Positions 1 through 11,151 of a stretch of 64,000 bases of DNA are shown in pieces. Origin of the DNA: Bordetella genomosp. 4 (GTDB taxonomy: Bacteria; Pseudomonadota; Gammaproteobacteria; Burkholderiales; Burkholderiaceae_B). Location of the stretch: assembly GCF_002261185.1 (NCBI RefSeq), contig NZ_NEVQ01000023.1, forward strand, positions 1 through 64,000. Direction: 5' to 3'. The notes below the pieces were generated by a model. It did not search any database, was not told the origin of the DNA, and worked only from the letters and a program-made list of their open reading frames with translations. The translations under genes and the position numbers were made by a program. Numbering within the stretch: position 1 is the first letter of the stretch; the number at the start of each line of letters is the position of its first letter.

Positions 1-109
1 TTTGATCGCGCTTGAGCTGCTTACGCACCAATGGCTTACCGCGTTTGTCGGCACCGTGGATCTGAAAGACACTCTTTGCCAAATCGATCGCAACTGTCGT
101 AATCTCCAT
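1..109 (-). CDS. IS110-family transposase, N-terminal fragment (cut by window edge)
   Basis: On the minus strand an ATG at 109-107 opens a frame that runs off the window; 36 residues are visible, beginning MEITTVAIDLAK and followed by SVFQIHG. The xxAIDLAKxxFQ pattern is the first acidic motif of the DEDD (RuvC-like) domain of IS110-family transposases. An AAGGAG ribosome site lies about 8 nt upstream. The remaining catalytic residues and the C-terminal serine domain are outside the window, so it is not known whether the element is intact. The outer end of the IS should lie somewhere upstream of the start, probably within about 110-270, but I could not fix it. Confidence 0.85.
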   Translation of the reverse strand, partial: MEITTVAIDLAKSVFQIHGADKRGKPLVRKQLKRDQ

Positions 110-275
110 AGCGGACGCTCCTTCCGTTCAAGTGGTTGTACGCACTCCCACTTTGGCACATTGATGCCGTTTCAGGTAGGGGCGTCCATCCCATTGACAT
201 CCACTCGCTCGGCCACGAGGCGCGCCAACACGGTCACTGCCCCGCCTCGACTCGCAGAATCTCTGATTCCCTCGC

Positions 276-433
276 CGCTGGCACGACTGGTCTTCGTAGG
301 CTTCGTAGCACGGGCGTTTGCAAGGAGGAAGATCTTGCAGGGCTGCTATTCATGGCCGCCTACGGGCGCGGCCATGAATAGCGTTCGTGATTGGCATGCG
401 AAGGCTTTGGCATCGGGGATGAACAGAAGATCT
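276..433 (+). repeat. Hairpin repeat, copy 1
   Basis: A roughly 158-bp unit that recurs in inverted orientation at 506-660. It starts with CGCTGGCACG, has a conserved AAGATCTT (329-336), then a perfect 15-bp stem (345-359 with 368-382, 8-nt loop). The stem begins GCTATTC and ends GAATAGC, and GGCATGCG and AGAAGATCT follow. The outer seven stem bases and the flanks match copy 2, but the inner stem (ATGGCCGC here) is different in copy 2 and still paired. No convincing gene was found across it. Confidence 0.7.
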
Positions 434-505
434 CTCGAGCTACGATTTCGTTATACCCAGAGATGCGCTACGCATCATCGCCGCATGCATCAACTCTAGC
501 CAAGC

Positions 506-660
506 AGATCTTCCAAACTGGCACCACGCCACCCCGCCGCATGCCCGGACCGATCGCTATTCGCGCGTGTGCAGGGCACGCGCGAATAGCAGCACCGTAA
601 GATCTTTCTCTTTGCCAACAGGGCTACAAAAAAACGCCAAGCAAGACAGCCGTGCCAGCG
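506..660 (-). repeat. Hairpin repeat, copy 2 (inverted)
   Basis: Read on the minus strand this matches copy 1 in order: CGCTGGCACG (660-651), AAAGATCTT, GCTGCTATTC, then a perfect 14-bp stem (556-569 with 577-590, 7-nt loop), GAATAGCG, GGCATGCG and GGAAGATCT. The inner stem is GCGCGTG instead of ATGGCCGC. Chance translation of the conserved flanks gives similar peptides in both copies (RKIL..CYS), which I take as a by-product of the repeat rather than a gene. Confidence 0.7.
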
Positions 661-679
661 ATGTGATGAGCTTGAATTA

Positions 680-859
680 CTGCGAGTCGAGCCGAGGCAA
701 TCGGGCCGTGCGGGCGCCTCAAAGCCGAGTGGAGCGGACGTCGAAGGTAGGCCCGAACGGGCCGGACGAGACGAGCGAACACGATGTCCGGCGCCCGCGC
801 GCCGGACCGGCTTTGTGAAGCCCGCACGGCCCGATTGCCTCGGCTCGACGTCCAATAAG
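680..859 (+). repeat. Long-stem structured element 1 (D/E subtype)
   Basis: A 30-bp perfect inverted repeat (686-715 with 820-849) is bounded by CTGCGAGT at the 5' end and ACGTCCAATAAG at the 3' end. These match the ends of the other four elements in this window. Inside are GCGCCTC just after the left arm and GTGAAGC just before the right arm, both shared with the element at 43368. Between them are a 7-bp helix (AAAGCCG/CGGCTTT) and a perfect 9-bp hairpin (786-794 with 799-807). It lies 14 bp beyond the dld stop codon and is oriented against dld. It lacks the GCGNAGC apical motif seen in the other four. Confidence 0.75.
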
Positions 860-873
860 CACTCCAACCTCAC

Positions 874-2646
874 TTACAACCGCTCCTCATGAAAACCTCC
901 AGACGCCTCCGGCTCCCGATAATTCACATACTTGGACAGAAATCCAATACCGGGATTAAAGCAGTTGCAAGGATCCAGCTTCTTATAAAAAGCCTGCAAC
1001 TGCGGCTTGGCCTGATACAGATGGCCTACATTGTGCTCGGCGGGATATTCGGCGCCTCTGGCATCCAGCAGCTCCAGCATCTGGTGCTCGATCGCCATGC
1101 AATCGTGCCCTTTGCGGATGATGTAGTCCTGATGAAAGACATGGCACAGGAAATGACCGTAGTACAGCTTCATCTCGATCGCGTCATCGAACTTGGCCGG
1201 TAGACGCTCGAACCAATCGCGGTCGTCCCGTCGCAATGCAATGTCCAACGCGACAATGTCTTCTACCGTCGAACCATGCACGGCCCGATAGCGGACCGCC
1301 GCACTGGCGGCAGCAAAGCGATGCAGGAAAGCCTTTCTGCCTTCCTCCTCGGTGCACTCGAAATAGCCGCCTCTACCTTGCGCAAAATACTGGGATAAAA
1401 AAGCCTGTGCCTCGGCAACACCTTCGGCCGGGATCTTGAGCATCAAGTGATGCTCATACTCATTGCGATAAGCCAGCAGACGATCCGGTAGATGATTGGG
1501 TAGCAATCGGCTGAAAAATTGCATCAGACGGTCGCTGAGATTGGCAGGAAAAATGCCAAGCCGCTCAAAGAACGCATCACACCGATTCTTCAGATTGAAG
1601 AATGCCGGCAATCGATCCGTGCCGAAATGCTCGATGATCCAAAAGAGGTCTTTGCCATAACGCGCGGCCACATCAAAAGCATCGCGGTGCACGTATTCGC
1701 CAGCAATAGGCAGATGCTCGAATGTACCCAACGCATGACGGCGGATGTCGGTCAATACATTGGTGTCGTTCGTACCGATGTAGAACACCTTGGCGCCACG
1801 CGCCGCGGGAAAGGTATCGAGCCTGACGGCGAAGACCATGACCTTGCCCGCAGAGCCCGAGGCCTCGCGCAAACGCAGCGGGTCGGCGTTGTAGCGAGCA
1901 GGTGTGGGCGCATCGATGTCGCGGACATGCTTGGCGTAGCCATGATCCGAGGCAGCGCCAGCGTCACGTATCACGTCCTGATCCGAAAACCCGCGATTCT
2001 CCAGCTTGGCCAGGATCGCTTCCGGATCGGCCCCAAGCTCGATACCCAGATGATTGACTAGATGCAGTTTTCCGTCTGCGTCGACAGCCCCGTACAGCGC
2101 CATCTCAGTATAGGCCGGCCCGCGATTGACGAGGGAACCACCCGAGTTGTTGCACACGCCGCCAATGACCGAAGCGCCGATGCACGAGGAACCGATGACC
2201 GAGTGCGGCTCACGCCCCAACGGCTTGAGCAAGCGCTCTAATTGATCGAGCGTCGAGCCCGGCAGACACACCACCTGACGGCCGTCCTCGATCACGTGCA
2301 CTTTCTTGATGCGGCTGGTGCTGATGATGACGATATCGCGATCGTAGTCCTCGCCATGCGGCGTAGAGCCGCCCGTCAGGCCGGTATTCGAGGCCTGGGC
2401 GATGATGGCCACACCTGCCGCGACGCATTGCTGCAGGACTTTCCATTGTTCGACCAGCGAGCCTGGGCGCACGACCGCAAGGGCCTTGCCGCGGCCGAAA
2501 CGAAATCCGGTGCAATAGCGGCGCATCGCCCGATCATCAGTAAGCACCTGCGAGGCGCCCACAATAGTCGATAGGGACGACAGCAATCGTTGGCGCGCCT
2601 CAGGCGTTCGCGCCGCGGTGACCGCCGGCAAGATGACATCAGACAT
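874..2646 (-). CDS. dld: Quinone-dependent D-lactate dehydrogenase
   Basis: A 590-residue flavoprotein that oxidises D-lactate to pyruvate and passes electrons to the quinone pool at the inner membrane face. It is close in length to E. coli Dld (571 residues). The N-terminal FAD-binding fold shows ASNTGLTGGSTP at about residues 85-96 and VCNNSGGS near 163; the C-terminal half has the membrane-binding region typical of Dld and ends with CNCFNPGIGF. The ATG start (MSDVILP) has GAGAGG upstream. It is probably monocistronic, with the two-component genes 163 bp upstream on the same strand. A structured repeat sits directly past its stop codon. Confidence 0.93.
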   Translation of the reverse strand: MSDVILPAVTAARTPEARQRLLSSLSTIVGASQVLTDDRAMRRYCTGFRFGRGKALAVVRPGSLVEQWKVLQQCVAAGVAIIAQASNTGLTGGSTPHGEDYDRDIVIISTSRIKKVHVIEDGRQVVCLPGSTLDQLERLLKPLGREPHSVIGSSCIGASVIGGVCNNSGGSLVNRGPAYTEMALYGAVDADGKLHLVNHLGIELGADPEAILAKLENRGFSDQDVIRDAGAASDHGYAKHVRDIDAPTPARYNADPLRLREASGSAGKVMVFAVRLDTFPAARGAKVFYIGTNDTNVLTDIRRHALGTFEHLPIAGEYVHRDAFDVAARYGKDLFWIIEHFGTDRLPAFFNLKNRCDAFFERLGIFPANLSDRLMQFFSRLLPNHLPDRLLAYRNEYEHHLMLKIPAEGVAEAQAFLSQYFAQGRGGYFECTEEEGRKAFLHRFAAASAAVRYRAVHGSTVEDIVALDIALRRDDRDWFERLPAKFDDAIEMKLYYGHFLCHVFHQDYIIRKGHDCMAIEHQMLELLDARGAEYPAEHNVGHLYQAKPQLQAFYKKLDPCNCFNPGIGFLSKYVNYREPEASGGFHEERL

Positions 2647-2702
2647 GAATCCTCTCTACATTTGGCATGTCGTTCTTTTTATTGACTGGACCGAGCCAGT
2701 TT

Positions 2703-2730
2703 GGCGTTGAATCGCTCACGCGAGAACGCC
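2703..2730. other. Nested inverted repeat upstream of dld
   Basis: GGCGTT (2703-2708) pairs with AACGCC (2725-2730), and inside it TCGC pairs with GCGA. It lies between the histidine kinase stop codon and dld. It has no T-run, so it could be a weak terminator for the kinase operon or an operator for dld. Confidence 0.3.
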
Positions 2731-2809
2731 ATCTATTTGACACCAAATGATAGGGGCGGCGCCAACGTACCGCCTATCCGGGAAATTGAGGGGCTTTGAG
2801 GGGCTACGA

Positions 2810-4195
2810 TTAGGACTTATCCGCATAACGCGGACGAGACCAATGTACCGTCGCCTGCAATCCTCCTTCTGCCCGGTTGCTCAACGTTACGGTGGCGCCA
2901 TCGTTGGCAGCCAGCGTGCGCGCGATGGTCAGCCCTAGACCTACGCCCCCCGTCTCGCGAGAACGCGAGGTCTCCAGCCTGACAAAGGGCTGGAATACGG
3001 CCTCGAACATATCCGCAGGCATGCCCGGTCCAGCATCGCACACCTCGACAGCCACCCCATGCTCGTTCGCGTGGGCAGCGACTCGAACCTGATGCCCATA
3101 CTTCAAGGCATTGTCCACAAGATTCGAAAAAAGCCGCTGCATGGCCAAAGGCCGCAGCATCAACACTGCGCCGCAGCCCTGCTCAAAAACCGCGTCGTGG
3201 CCGGTCTCTGCCGCATCCTCAATGATGCTTTCCAGTAATGAGTCCAGATCCAGCGCCACGGGCGCTTCTGACGTGGTGGCGCTGCGAGCAAGATCCAGGC
3301 CCTCTCGGACCAGCGCCCGCATCGCCCCCAAATCGGCAATCAGGCGCTCGCGCAGCGCCTCGTCGGTTACGTCCTCGAAACGCAGGCGCAAACGTGTCAT
3401 GGGCGTTTGCAGATCGTGCGTGATAGCGGCCAACATATGCGTGCGTTCTTCCAGGTGCCGTTGCACACGGCGCTGCATGGCGTTGAACGCATCGGCTGCA
3501 CGGCGGACTTCCAGCGGACCGCGTAATACCAACGGTGGCCGCTCCAGATTCTGCCCCAGTTCATCGGCCGCATCCGCGAGCTGACGCAGAGGCCGGCTGG
3601 CCAGACGCGCCACGGTAAATGCCAGCAATCCGATACATAAGGTGAGCAACGAAATATAAACGGGGTCTGCCGCTAGCGCCTTGACATGCATGATGGGCGG
3701 GCCGCCCATGGCCAGAACTAGGGGCGTGCCGTCCTGCAGTTGGATGTGAACAATGCGGCACGTCGGCTCTGGCATGTCAGGATCGAAATTGTCATCGCCC
3801 TCGGACTGAGGCAAGAACTCACGCAGCCTGGGCCGGCATGCCGCCTCGTCGGCCGTCTGCACACGGGCCCGGGCAAAACGCGAGTACTGCGACGCCAATA
3901 CGTGGGCGAACGTCGTGTCCGATTCCTCGGCCCGGACATCGGAAGGCGCCCGATGGATACCGGGTCCGCCCAACTCGATCAACCGCTGCCGCAGTTCCGC
4001 CGGACTGTTGTCCAGCATGTTGACGTAACCATGCAAACGATCGGCTGCACGCACCATGTTCTGGTGCGCTTCGTCTTGTTGGCGGCGAGCTTCGGCCAGG
4101 ACGGTCGCCAGCAATGCTGCGGCCGACATCCCCAACAGCAAGATCAGAAACAGCCGGCCGGCCATCGTGCCGAAGAACCGGCGTAGGCGCTTCAT
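2810..4195 (-). CDS. Sensor histidine kinase, EnvZ-like
   Basis: A 461-residue membrane kinase. A first transmembrane segment lies at about residues 14-33. A periplasmic sensor region of about 140 residues follows, including a proline/acidic stretch near 130-145, then a second membrane segment at about 177-197 and a HAMP linker. The H-box is AAITHDLQTPMTRL with the phospho-accepting His at residue 260. N-box (NLVDNALKYG), G1 (CDAGPGMP) and G2 (GGVGLGLTIA) are all present, so it should be catalytically active. It overlaps the upstream response regulator by four bases (ATGA), which implies translational coupling. The signal sensed cannot be read from the sequence. Confidence 0.9.
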   Translation of the reverse strand: MKRLRRFFGTMAGRLFLILLLGMSAAALLATVLAEARRQQDEAHQNMVRAADRLHGYVNMLDNSPAELRQRLIELGGPGIHRAPSDVRAEESDTTFAHVLASQYSRFARARVQTADEAACRPRLREFLPQSEGDDNFDPDMPEPTCRIVHIQLQDGTPLVLAMGGPPIMHVKALAADPVYISLLTLCIGLLAFTVARLASRPLRQLADAADELGQNLERPPLVLRGPLEVRRAADAFNAMQRRVQRHLEERTHMLAAITHDLQTPMTRLRLRFEDVTDEALRERLIADLGAMRALVREGLDLARSATTSEAPVALDLDSLLESIIEDAAETGHDAVFEQGCGAVLMLRPLAMQRLFSNLVDNALKYGHQVRVAAHANEHGVAVEVCDAGPGMPADMFEAVFQPFVRLETSRSRETGGVGLGLTIARTLAANDGATVTLSNRAEGGLQATVHWSRPRYADKS

Positions 4196-4920
4196 TCCAA
4201 GGTGACCGCTGCGGCCAGGACGTAACCTTCGTTGCGCACAGTTTTGATCGGGCCGATACTGCCTCCCGCTGTGCCGAATTTATGGCGCAAGCGGCTGACC
4301 TGCAGATCGATGGCGCGCTCTTGACCCTCATATTCGCGGCGCGAGGTCAACGAGGCCAGTTGCTCGCGCGACAGGATCTTGTTGGCATGCCCCACAAATA
4401 CGCGTAGCAAACGGAATTCCGCCCCGGACAACATGATGACGCGTCCGCCCGGATCCACCAGATGGCGACGCTCCAGATCGAACATCCAGCCCAGAAAATG
4501 AGCTCGGCGGATCGCGAGCGGTTCGAGATTGACGGGCAGCGCCTCGGTGCGGCGCAACACATTACGGATGCGCGCCAGCAATTCACGCGGCTCGAAAGGT
4601 TTGGCCAGATAATCGTCGGCACCCATCTCCAGGCCCAGCACCCGGTCGATGGCCTCGCCCCGCGCTGTCAGCATGATGACGGGCGTTCTGGATTTGGCCC
4701 GCAGGTCCCGGCAGAGCGTCAAGCCGTCCTCGCCGGGCAAGTTCAGGTCCAACACAATCAGATCGATGTGTTCACGGTCCAGGACAGAGCGCATTTCAGT
4801 GCCCTGACTGGCGGTAACCACCCGATAGCCTGCGCGGCCTAGTTGTTCGGCCAGCAGGGTCCGGATGTCCACATCGTCATCGACGATGAGTAAGCGGTGC
4901 ACGCAATATTCCTCGTTCAT
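4192..4920 (-). CDS. OmpR/PhoB-family response regulator
   Basis: A 242-residue two-domain regulator. The receiver domain has the acidic pair D14/D15, phospho-acceptor D58 (IVLDLNLP), T85 and K107 (AKPFEP). The C-terminal winged helix (about 140-238) ends with the usual LRHKFG and KTVRNEGYVL motifs. It is first in a two-gene operon with the downstream EnvZ-like kinase. The target genes are unknown; the neighbouring dld is one possibility by position only. Confidence 0.92.
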   Translation of the reverse strand: MNEEYCVHRLLIVDDDVDIRTLLAEQLGRAGYRVVTASQGTEMRSVLDREHIDLIVLDLNLPGEDGLTLCRDLRAKSRTPVIMLTARGEAIDRVLGLEMGADDYLAKPFEPRELLARIRNVLRRTEALPVNLEPLAIRRAHFLGWMFDLERRHLVDPGGRVIMLSGAEFRLLRVFVGHANKILSREQLASLTSRREYEGQERAIDLQVSRLRHKFGTAGGSIGPIKTVRNEGYVLAAAVTLE

Positions 4921-5073
4921 GGATCGAGAGCATCCATTTTATTCACTTGGTTTGCACGCGATTTTTTTTGTCGAGGTATATCAGGCTCTCTATGCGGCTG
5001 ATATGTTACGACATAGCCCCGAGCTGCTTTGACAAAGAACGACACACTTCGAGAGTATCGCAGTTGTCGTCTC

Positions 5074-5107
5074 AAACAAAAAGGCAGCCGTAGCTGCCTT
5101 TTTGTTT
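5074..5107 (-). terminator. Bidirectional intrinsic terminator at end of atp operon
   Basis: A perfect 15-bp stem (5074-5088 with 5093-5107, loop CGTA) whose outer part is A-rich on one side and T-rich on the other (GGCAGC core). It lies 47 bp past the atpC stop codon and ends the atp transcript. The mirrored T-runs mean it can also work in the opposite direction. Confidence 0.9.
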
Positions 5108-5154
5108 GCTCGGAGAGATTGCCGCTGGCGTATGGTCGCGCCAGGGCCGTTCCC

Positions 5155-5580
5155 TCAGTGCGTACTGCGGGTCTGGCGCAATTTGCGTGCTGCCACAGCC
5201 TGGGCGGCCAACATGGCCAGCTCGGCTTCGACAACGGCGATATCGGCCTTGTCCTTGGCGTTGCGCAGGGCTTCTTCGGCCTTGGCACGTGCCTCGACGG
5301 CACGGGCTTCGTCCAGATCGGCGGCGCGGATGGCCGTATCGGCCAACACGGTCACCGAACCCGGCTGCACTTCCAAGATGCCCCCGGCGACGAAGATGTT
5401 TTCCTCGGCGCCATCGGGACGGACAATCTTGACCGTGCCAGGGCGTATGCGCGAAATCAGCGGGGTGTGGCCGGGCAAGATGCCCAGCTCACCCGCCTCG
5501 CCAGGCAGGGCCACGAACTTTGCCTCGCCGGCAAAGATCGCTTCTTCTGCGCTGACGACATCCACATGCAGGGTAGCCAT
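5155..5580 (-). CDS. atpC: ATP synthase F1 subunit epsilon
   Basis: A 141-residue epsilon subunit of the F1 central stalk, which couples rotation and can inhibit ATP hydrolysis. It shows the beta-sandwich N-terminus ([20 protein letters not shown]) with [17 protein letters not shown], and an alpha-helical C-terminal hairpin rich in Ala, Glu and Arg. It is the last gene of the atp operon, nine bases after atpD and followed by a strong terminator. Confidence 0.96.
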   Translation of the reverse strand: MATLHVDVVSAEEAIFAGEAKFVALPGEAGELGILPGHTPLISRIRPGTVKIVRPDGAEENIFVAGGILEVQPGSVTVLADTAIRAADLDEARAVEARAKAEEALRNAKDKADIAVVEAELAMLAAQAVAARKLRQTRSTH

Positions 5581-5589
5581 ATCAGATCC

Positions 5590-7939
<2,350 letters not shown>

Positions 7940-7971
7940 TGCGCTTTCCTGTTGTAACGGCTTGGCGGGAT

Positions 7972-8023
7972 GCGGCCGGGGCTCGTCCCCGCCCTACCGT
8001 AGGGCGGGGACGAGCCCCGCCGC
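7972..8023. repeat. Long perfect hairpin in the atpA-atpG gap
   Basis: A perfect 19-bp inverted repeat (7978-7996 with 8000-8018, loop CCG) with a core of GTCCCCGCCC. It is extended by a further five base pairs (GCGGC/GCCGC) past a single bulged C. It lies between two co-transcribed genes and has no T-run, so it is not a simple terminator. It could be a dispersed REP-like unit or a structure that stabilises or processes the mRNA. Confidence 0.7.
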
Positions 8024-8039
8024 TACGCCAGACATTGCC

Positions 8040-9581
8040 TTAAAAAGCACCGTGCTTCTTGAAATCCTGGATGGCGGCAGCCAATTCGGCTTCGTCGTCC
8101 TTGGACAGTTCCTTGGTGTCTTCGACACGCTGAATCAGGCCGGCATGCTTGGCCTTGAGTTGATCCTTGAGCGCTTTTTCGAAGGGCAGAACCTGTGCCA
8201 CGTCGACGTCATCCAGGTAACCGTTGTTGACGGTGTACAGCGTCACGGCCAATTCCCACACTTGCAGCGGCTGGTATTGCGGCTGCTTGAGCAGTTCGAC
8301 CACGCGCTTGCCGCGTTCGAGCTGACGGCGGGTCGCGTCGTCCAGGTCGGAAGCGAACTGCGCGAAGGCGGCCAGTTCACGATACTGTGCCAAGTCGGTA
8401 CGGATACCGCCGGACAGTTTCTTGACGACCTTGGTCTGAGCAGCACCACCCACACGCGACACCGAGATACCGGCGTTGATAGCGGGGCGGACACCAGCGT
8501 TGAACAGGTCGGTTTCCAGGAAGATCTGACCGTCGGTAATCGAGATCACGTTGGTCGGCACGAAAGCCGACACGTCGCCTGCCTGGGTTTCGATGATCGG
8601 CAGCGCGGTGAGCGAGCCGGTCTTGCCCTTGACGGCGCCGTTGGTGAATTTCTCGACGTACTCTTCGTTGACGCGAGCAGCACGCTCGAGCAGACGCGAG
8701 TGCAGGTAAAACACGTCACCCGGGTAGGCTTCACGGCCGGGAGGACGACGCAGCAGCAGCGAGACTTGGCGGTAGGCCCAGGCTTGCTTGGTCAGGTCGT
8801 CATAAATGATCAGGGCGTCTTCGCCGCGATCACGGAAGTATTCGCCCATCGTGCAGCCGGCGTAGGCAGCCAGGTACTGCATGGCAGCCGAGTCGGAGGC
8901 CGAAGCGGCCACGACGATGGTGTATTCCATGGCGCCGTGCTCTTCGAGCTTGCGCACCACGTTGTTGATGGTCGATGCCTTTTGGCCAATGGCGACGTAC
9001 ACGCAGGTGACGCCCTTGCCCTTTTGGCTGATGATGGTATCGACGGCAACAGCGGTCTTGCCGGTTTGACGGTCACCGATGATCAGTTCGCGCTGGCCGC
9101 GGCCGATAGGAACCATCGAGTCGATAGCCTTGATACCGGTTTGCAGCGGTTGCGACACCGAGCGGCGGGCGATCACGCCGGGAGCCACTTTTTCGATGAT
9201 GTCGGTTTCTTTGGTGTTGACCGGGCCTTTGCCGTCGATCGCGACGCCCAGCGTGTTGACCACACGGCCTTTCAGCTCGGGGCCCACGGGGACTTCGAGA
9301 ATGCGGCCGGTCGTCTTGACCTGGTCGCCTTCGGACACACCGGTGTAGTCGCCCAGAATCACGGCGCCGACGGAGTCGCGCTCGAGGTTGAGCGCCACGC
9401 CGAAGACGTTGTTGGGGAACTCGAGCATTTCGCCCTGCATCACGTCGGACAGACCATGAATGCGGGTAATACCGTCGGTCACGGACACGACGGTGCCCTG
9501 GGTGCGAATGTCAGCCGAAGCGCCCAGGCCCTCGATGCGGCTCTTGAGCAGTTCGCTGATCTCGGAGGGATTGAGTTGCAT
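8040..9581 (-). CDS. atpA: ATP synthase F1 subunit alpha
   Basis: A 513-residue non-catalytic nucleotide-binding subunit. The Walker A motif [10 protein letters not shown] is at about residue 169, [17 protein letters not shown] at about 263, and the signature [13 protein letters not shown] at about 363. It has the usual bacterial length. It pairs with beta in the F1 head. The gene is 39 bp downstream of atpH. Confidence 0.98.
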   Translation of the reverse strand: MQLNPSEISELLKSRIEGLGASADIRTQGTVVSVTDGITRIHGLSDVMQGEMLEFPNNVFGVALNLERDSVGAVILGDYTGVSEGDQVKTTGRILEVPVGPELKGRVVNTLGVAIDGKGPVNTKETDIIEKVAPGVIARRSVSQPLQTGIKAIDSMVPIGRGQRELIIGDRQTGKTAVAVDTIISQKGKGVTCVYVAIGQKASTINNVVRKLEEHGAMEYTIVVAASASDSAAMQYLAAYAGCTMGEYFRDRGEDALIIYDDLTKQAWAYRQVSLLLRRPPGREAYPGDVFYLHSRLLERAARVNEEYVEKFTNGAVKGKTGSLTALPIIETQAGDVSAFVPTNVISITDGQIFLETDLFNAGVRPAINAGISVSRVGGAAQTKVVKKLSGGIRTDLAQYRELAAFAQFASDLDDATRRQLERGKRVVELLKQPQYQPLQVWELAVTLYTVNNGYLDDVDVAQVLPFEKALKDQLKAKHAGLIQRVEDTKELSKDDEAELAAAIQDFKKHGAF

Positions 9582-9620
9582 ATTGACTCCTGGAATCCTG
9601 TTTATCTGGCCGTGCGCGCG

Positions 9621-10160
9621 TCAAGCGGCCAGCGTATCCCGCAAGCGGGCCAATTGGGCTTGTACGGAAGTATCGAGCACCTGGTCGCCGACTGCCACCC
9701 GCACGCCGCCGATGAGCGACTTGTCGACGGTGACGCTGGGACTGAGCTTGAGACCGAATTTGGTTTCGAGCGCATCGACCAGTTCTTTGACCTGGGCATC
9801 GCTGAGTTCGAACGCGCTGGTGATTTCCGCCTGCGCCGTGCCTTCGTGGCGATTTTTCAACGCGACGAATTGCTTGGCGATGATGGGCAGCAACAGCAGA
9901 CGATCGTTCGCTACCAGCAGTTCGACAAAATTGCGAACCGCCTGAGGCAGCTGGGTTTTGATCAAGCCGGTAAACAGCTCGACGCGCTGCGCGTCTTCCA
10001 ATCGAGGATCGGACATTGCTTCGCGCACGTCGGCGTTCTCGGCCACTTGGGCCAGTTCGCCGATCAGATCGGCCCAGGCCGGCAAGCCAGCCTTGTCGTC
10101 GCGTGCTGCGCTGAATAGCGCTTCGGCGTACGGCCTGGCGACAGTGGAAAGTTCAGCCAT
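9621..10160 (-). CDS. atpH: ATP synthase F1 subunit delta
   Basis: A 179-residue delta subunit, which ties the F1 head to the peripheral b stalk. It starts [16 protein letters not shown]. The C-terminal signature [20 protein letters not shown] is followed by [11 protein letters not shown]. It is 12 bp downstream of atpF. Confidence 0.96.
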   Translation of the reverse strand: MAELSTVARPYAEALFSAARDDKAGLPAWADLIGELAQVAENADVREAMSDPRLEDAQRVELFTGLIKTQLPQAVRNFVELLVANDRLLLLPIIAKQFVALKNRHEGTAQAEITSAFELSDAQVKELVDALETKFGLKLSPSVTVDKSLIGGVRVAVGDQVLDTSVQAQLARLRDTLAA

Positions 10161-10172
10161 GGCGTTCCCGGA

Positions 10173-10643
10173 TTAAAGCTGCGCCTTGAGCTGGGTCAGC
10201 AGCTCGGCGTGAGCGCGGGCATCAACCTCGCGCTTGAGGATCTGTTCAGCACCTTTGACAGCCAGCGCGGCAACATCGTCGCGCAATGCATCACGAGCAC
10301 GCTGGACTTCCTGCGCGGCATCCTGCGCCGCTTGGGCGATAATGCGGGCGCGCTCAGCCTCGGCTTCGCGGCGAGCCTGTTCGATCAGCGCAGCAGCCTG
10401 CTTTTCAGCCTCGATGATGCGGGCATGGTTTTCGGATTTGGCAGAGGCCTCGATCAGACTGACGCGCGCTTGGGCTTGGGCCAGATCGGCCTTGCCCTTC
10501 TCGGCGGCGGCCAAGCCGTCGGCGATTTTTTGGCGGCGCTCGTCCATCGCCTTCGTCAGGGGGGGCCACACGAATTTCATCGTGAACCAACCCAGAACGA
10601 AGAACACGAGCATCTGGAAAAAGATCGTCGCGTTCAGATTCAC
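10173..10643 (-). CDS. atpF: ATP synthase Fo subunit b
   Basis: A 156-residue b subunit: one N-terminal membrane segment ([19 protein letters not shown]) followed by a long charged, Ala/Glu/Arg-rich coiled coil that forms the peripheral stalk. I chose the GTG at 10643 as start because AAAGGGA lies just upstream and the family begins with [10 protein letters not shown]; an ATG six codons earlier is possible. Confidence 0.94.
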   Translation of the reverse strand: MNLNATIFFQMLVFFVLGWFTMKFVWPPLTKAMDERRQKIADGLAAAEKGKADLAQAQARVSLIEASAKSENHARIIEAEKQAAALIEQARREAEAERARIIAQAAQDAAQEVQRARDALRDDVAALAVKGAEQILKREVDARAHAELLTQLKAQL

Positions 10644-10792
10644 GGTCGTTCCCTTTAACACCTTACGGCCCCGGGCGCACTAGTGGCGTCGCGGAGCACT
10701 CGATACTTTGCCGACCTGCAGCGGAGGATTCCGCGCACCGCCGGCGTCATGCCCGTCACCGCAGCGACGGGCGTTGCCATGAGCCGTTGGGC

Positions 10793-11062
<270 letters not shown>

Positions 11063-11112
11063 TCAAATTGTAAGAAAACGGATACTGCTTGGAATGCAAG
11101 AAAACCTTGCGC

Positions 11113-11142
11113 CCCGGCACGGACAAGGTTGCCCGTGCCGGG
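11113..11142 (-). promoter_or_regulatory. Hairpin in the atpB-atpE gap
   Basis: A perfect 10-bp stem (11113-11122 with 11133-11142, 10-nt loop) of sequence CCCGGCACGG lies between atpB and atpE. On the coding strand the T-run precedes the stem, so it is unlikely to terminate. It may protect or delimit the atpE mRNA, whose product is needed in the highest copy number of the complex. Confidence 0.55.
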
Positions 11143-11151
11143 AAAAAGGGG

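Noticed and set aside
276-660. Similar short peptides (RKIL..CYS) on both strands, which might be taken as small genes
   Set aside because: The likeness is explained by the nucleotide repeat and its hairpins; frames differ outside the conserved flanks and there is no ribosome site.
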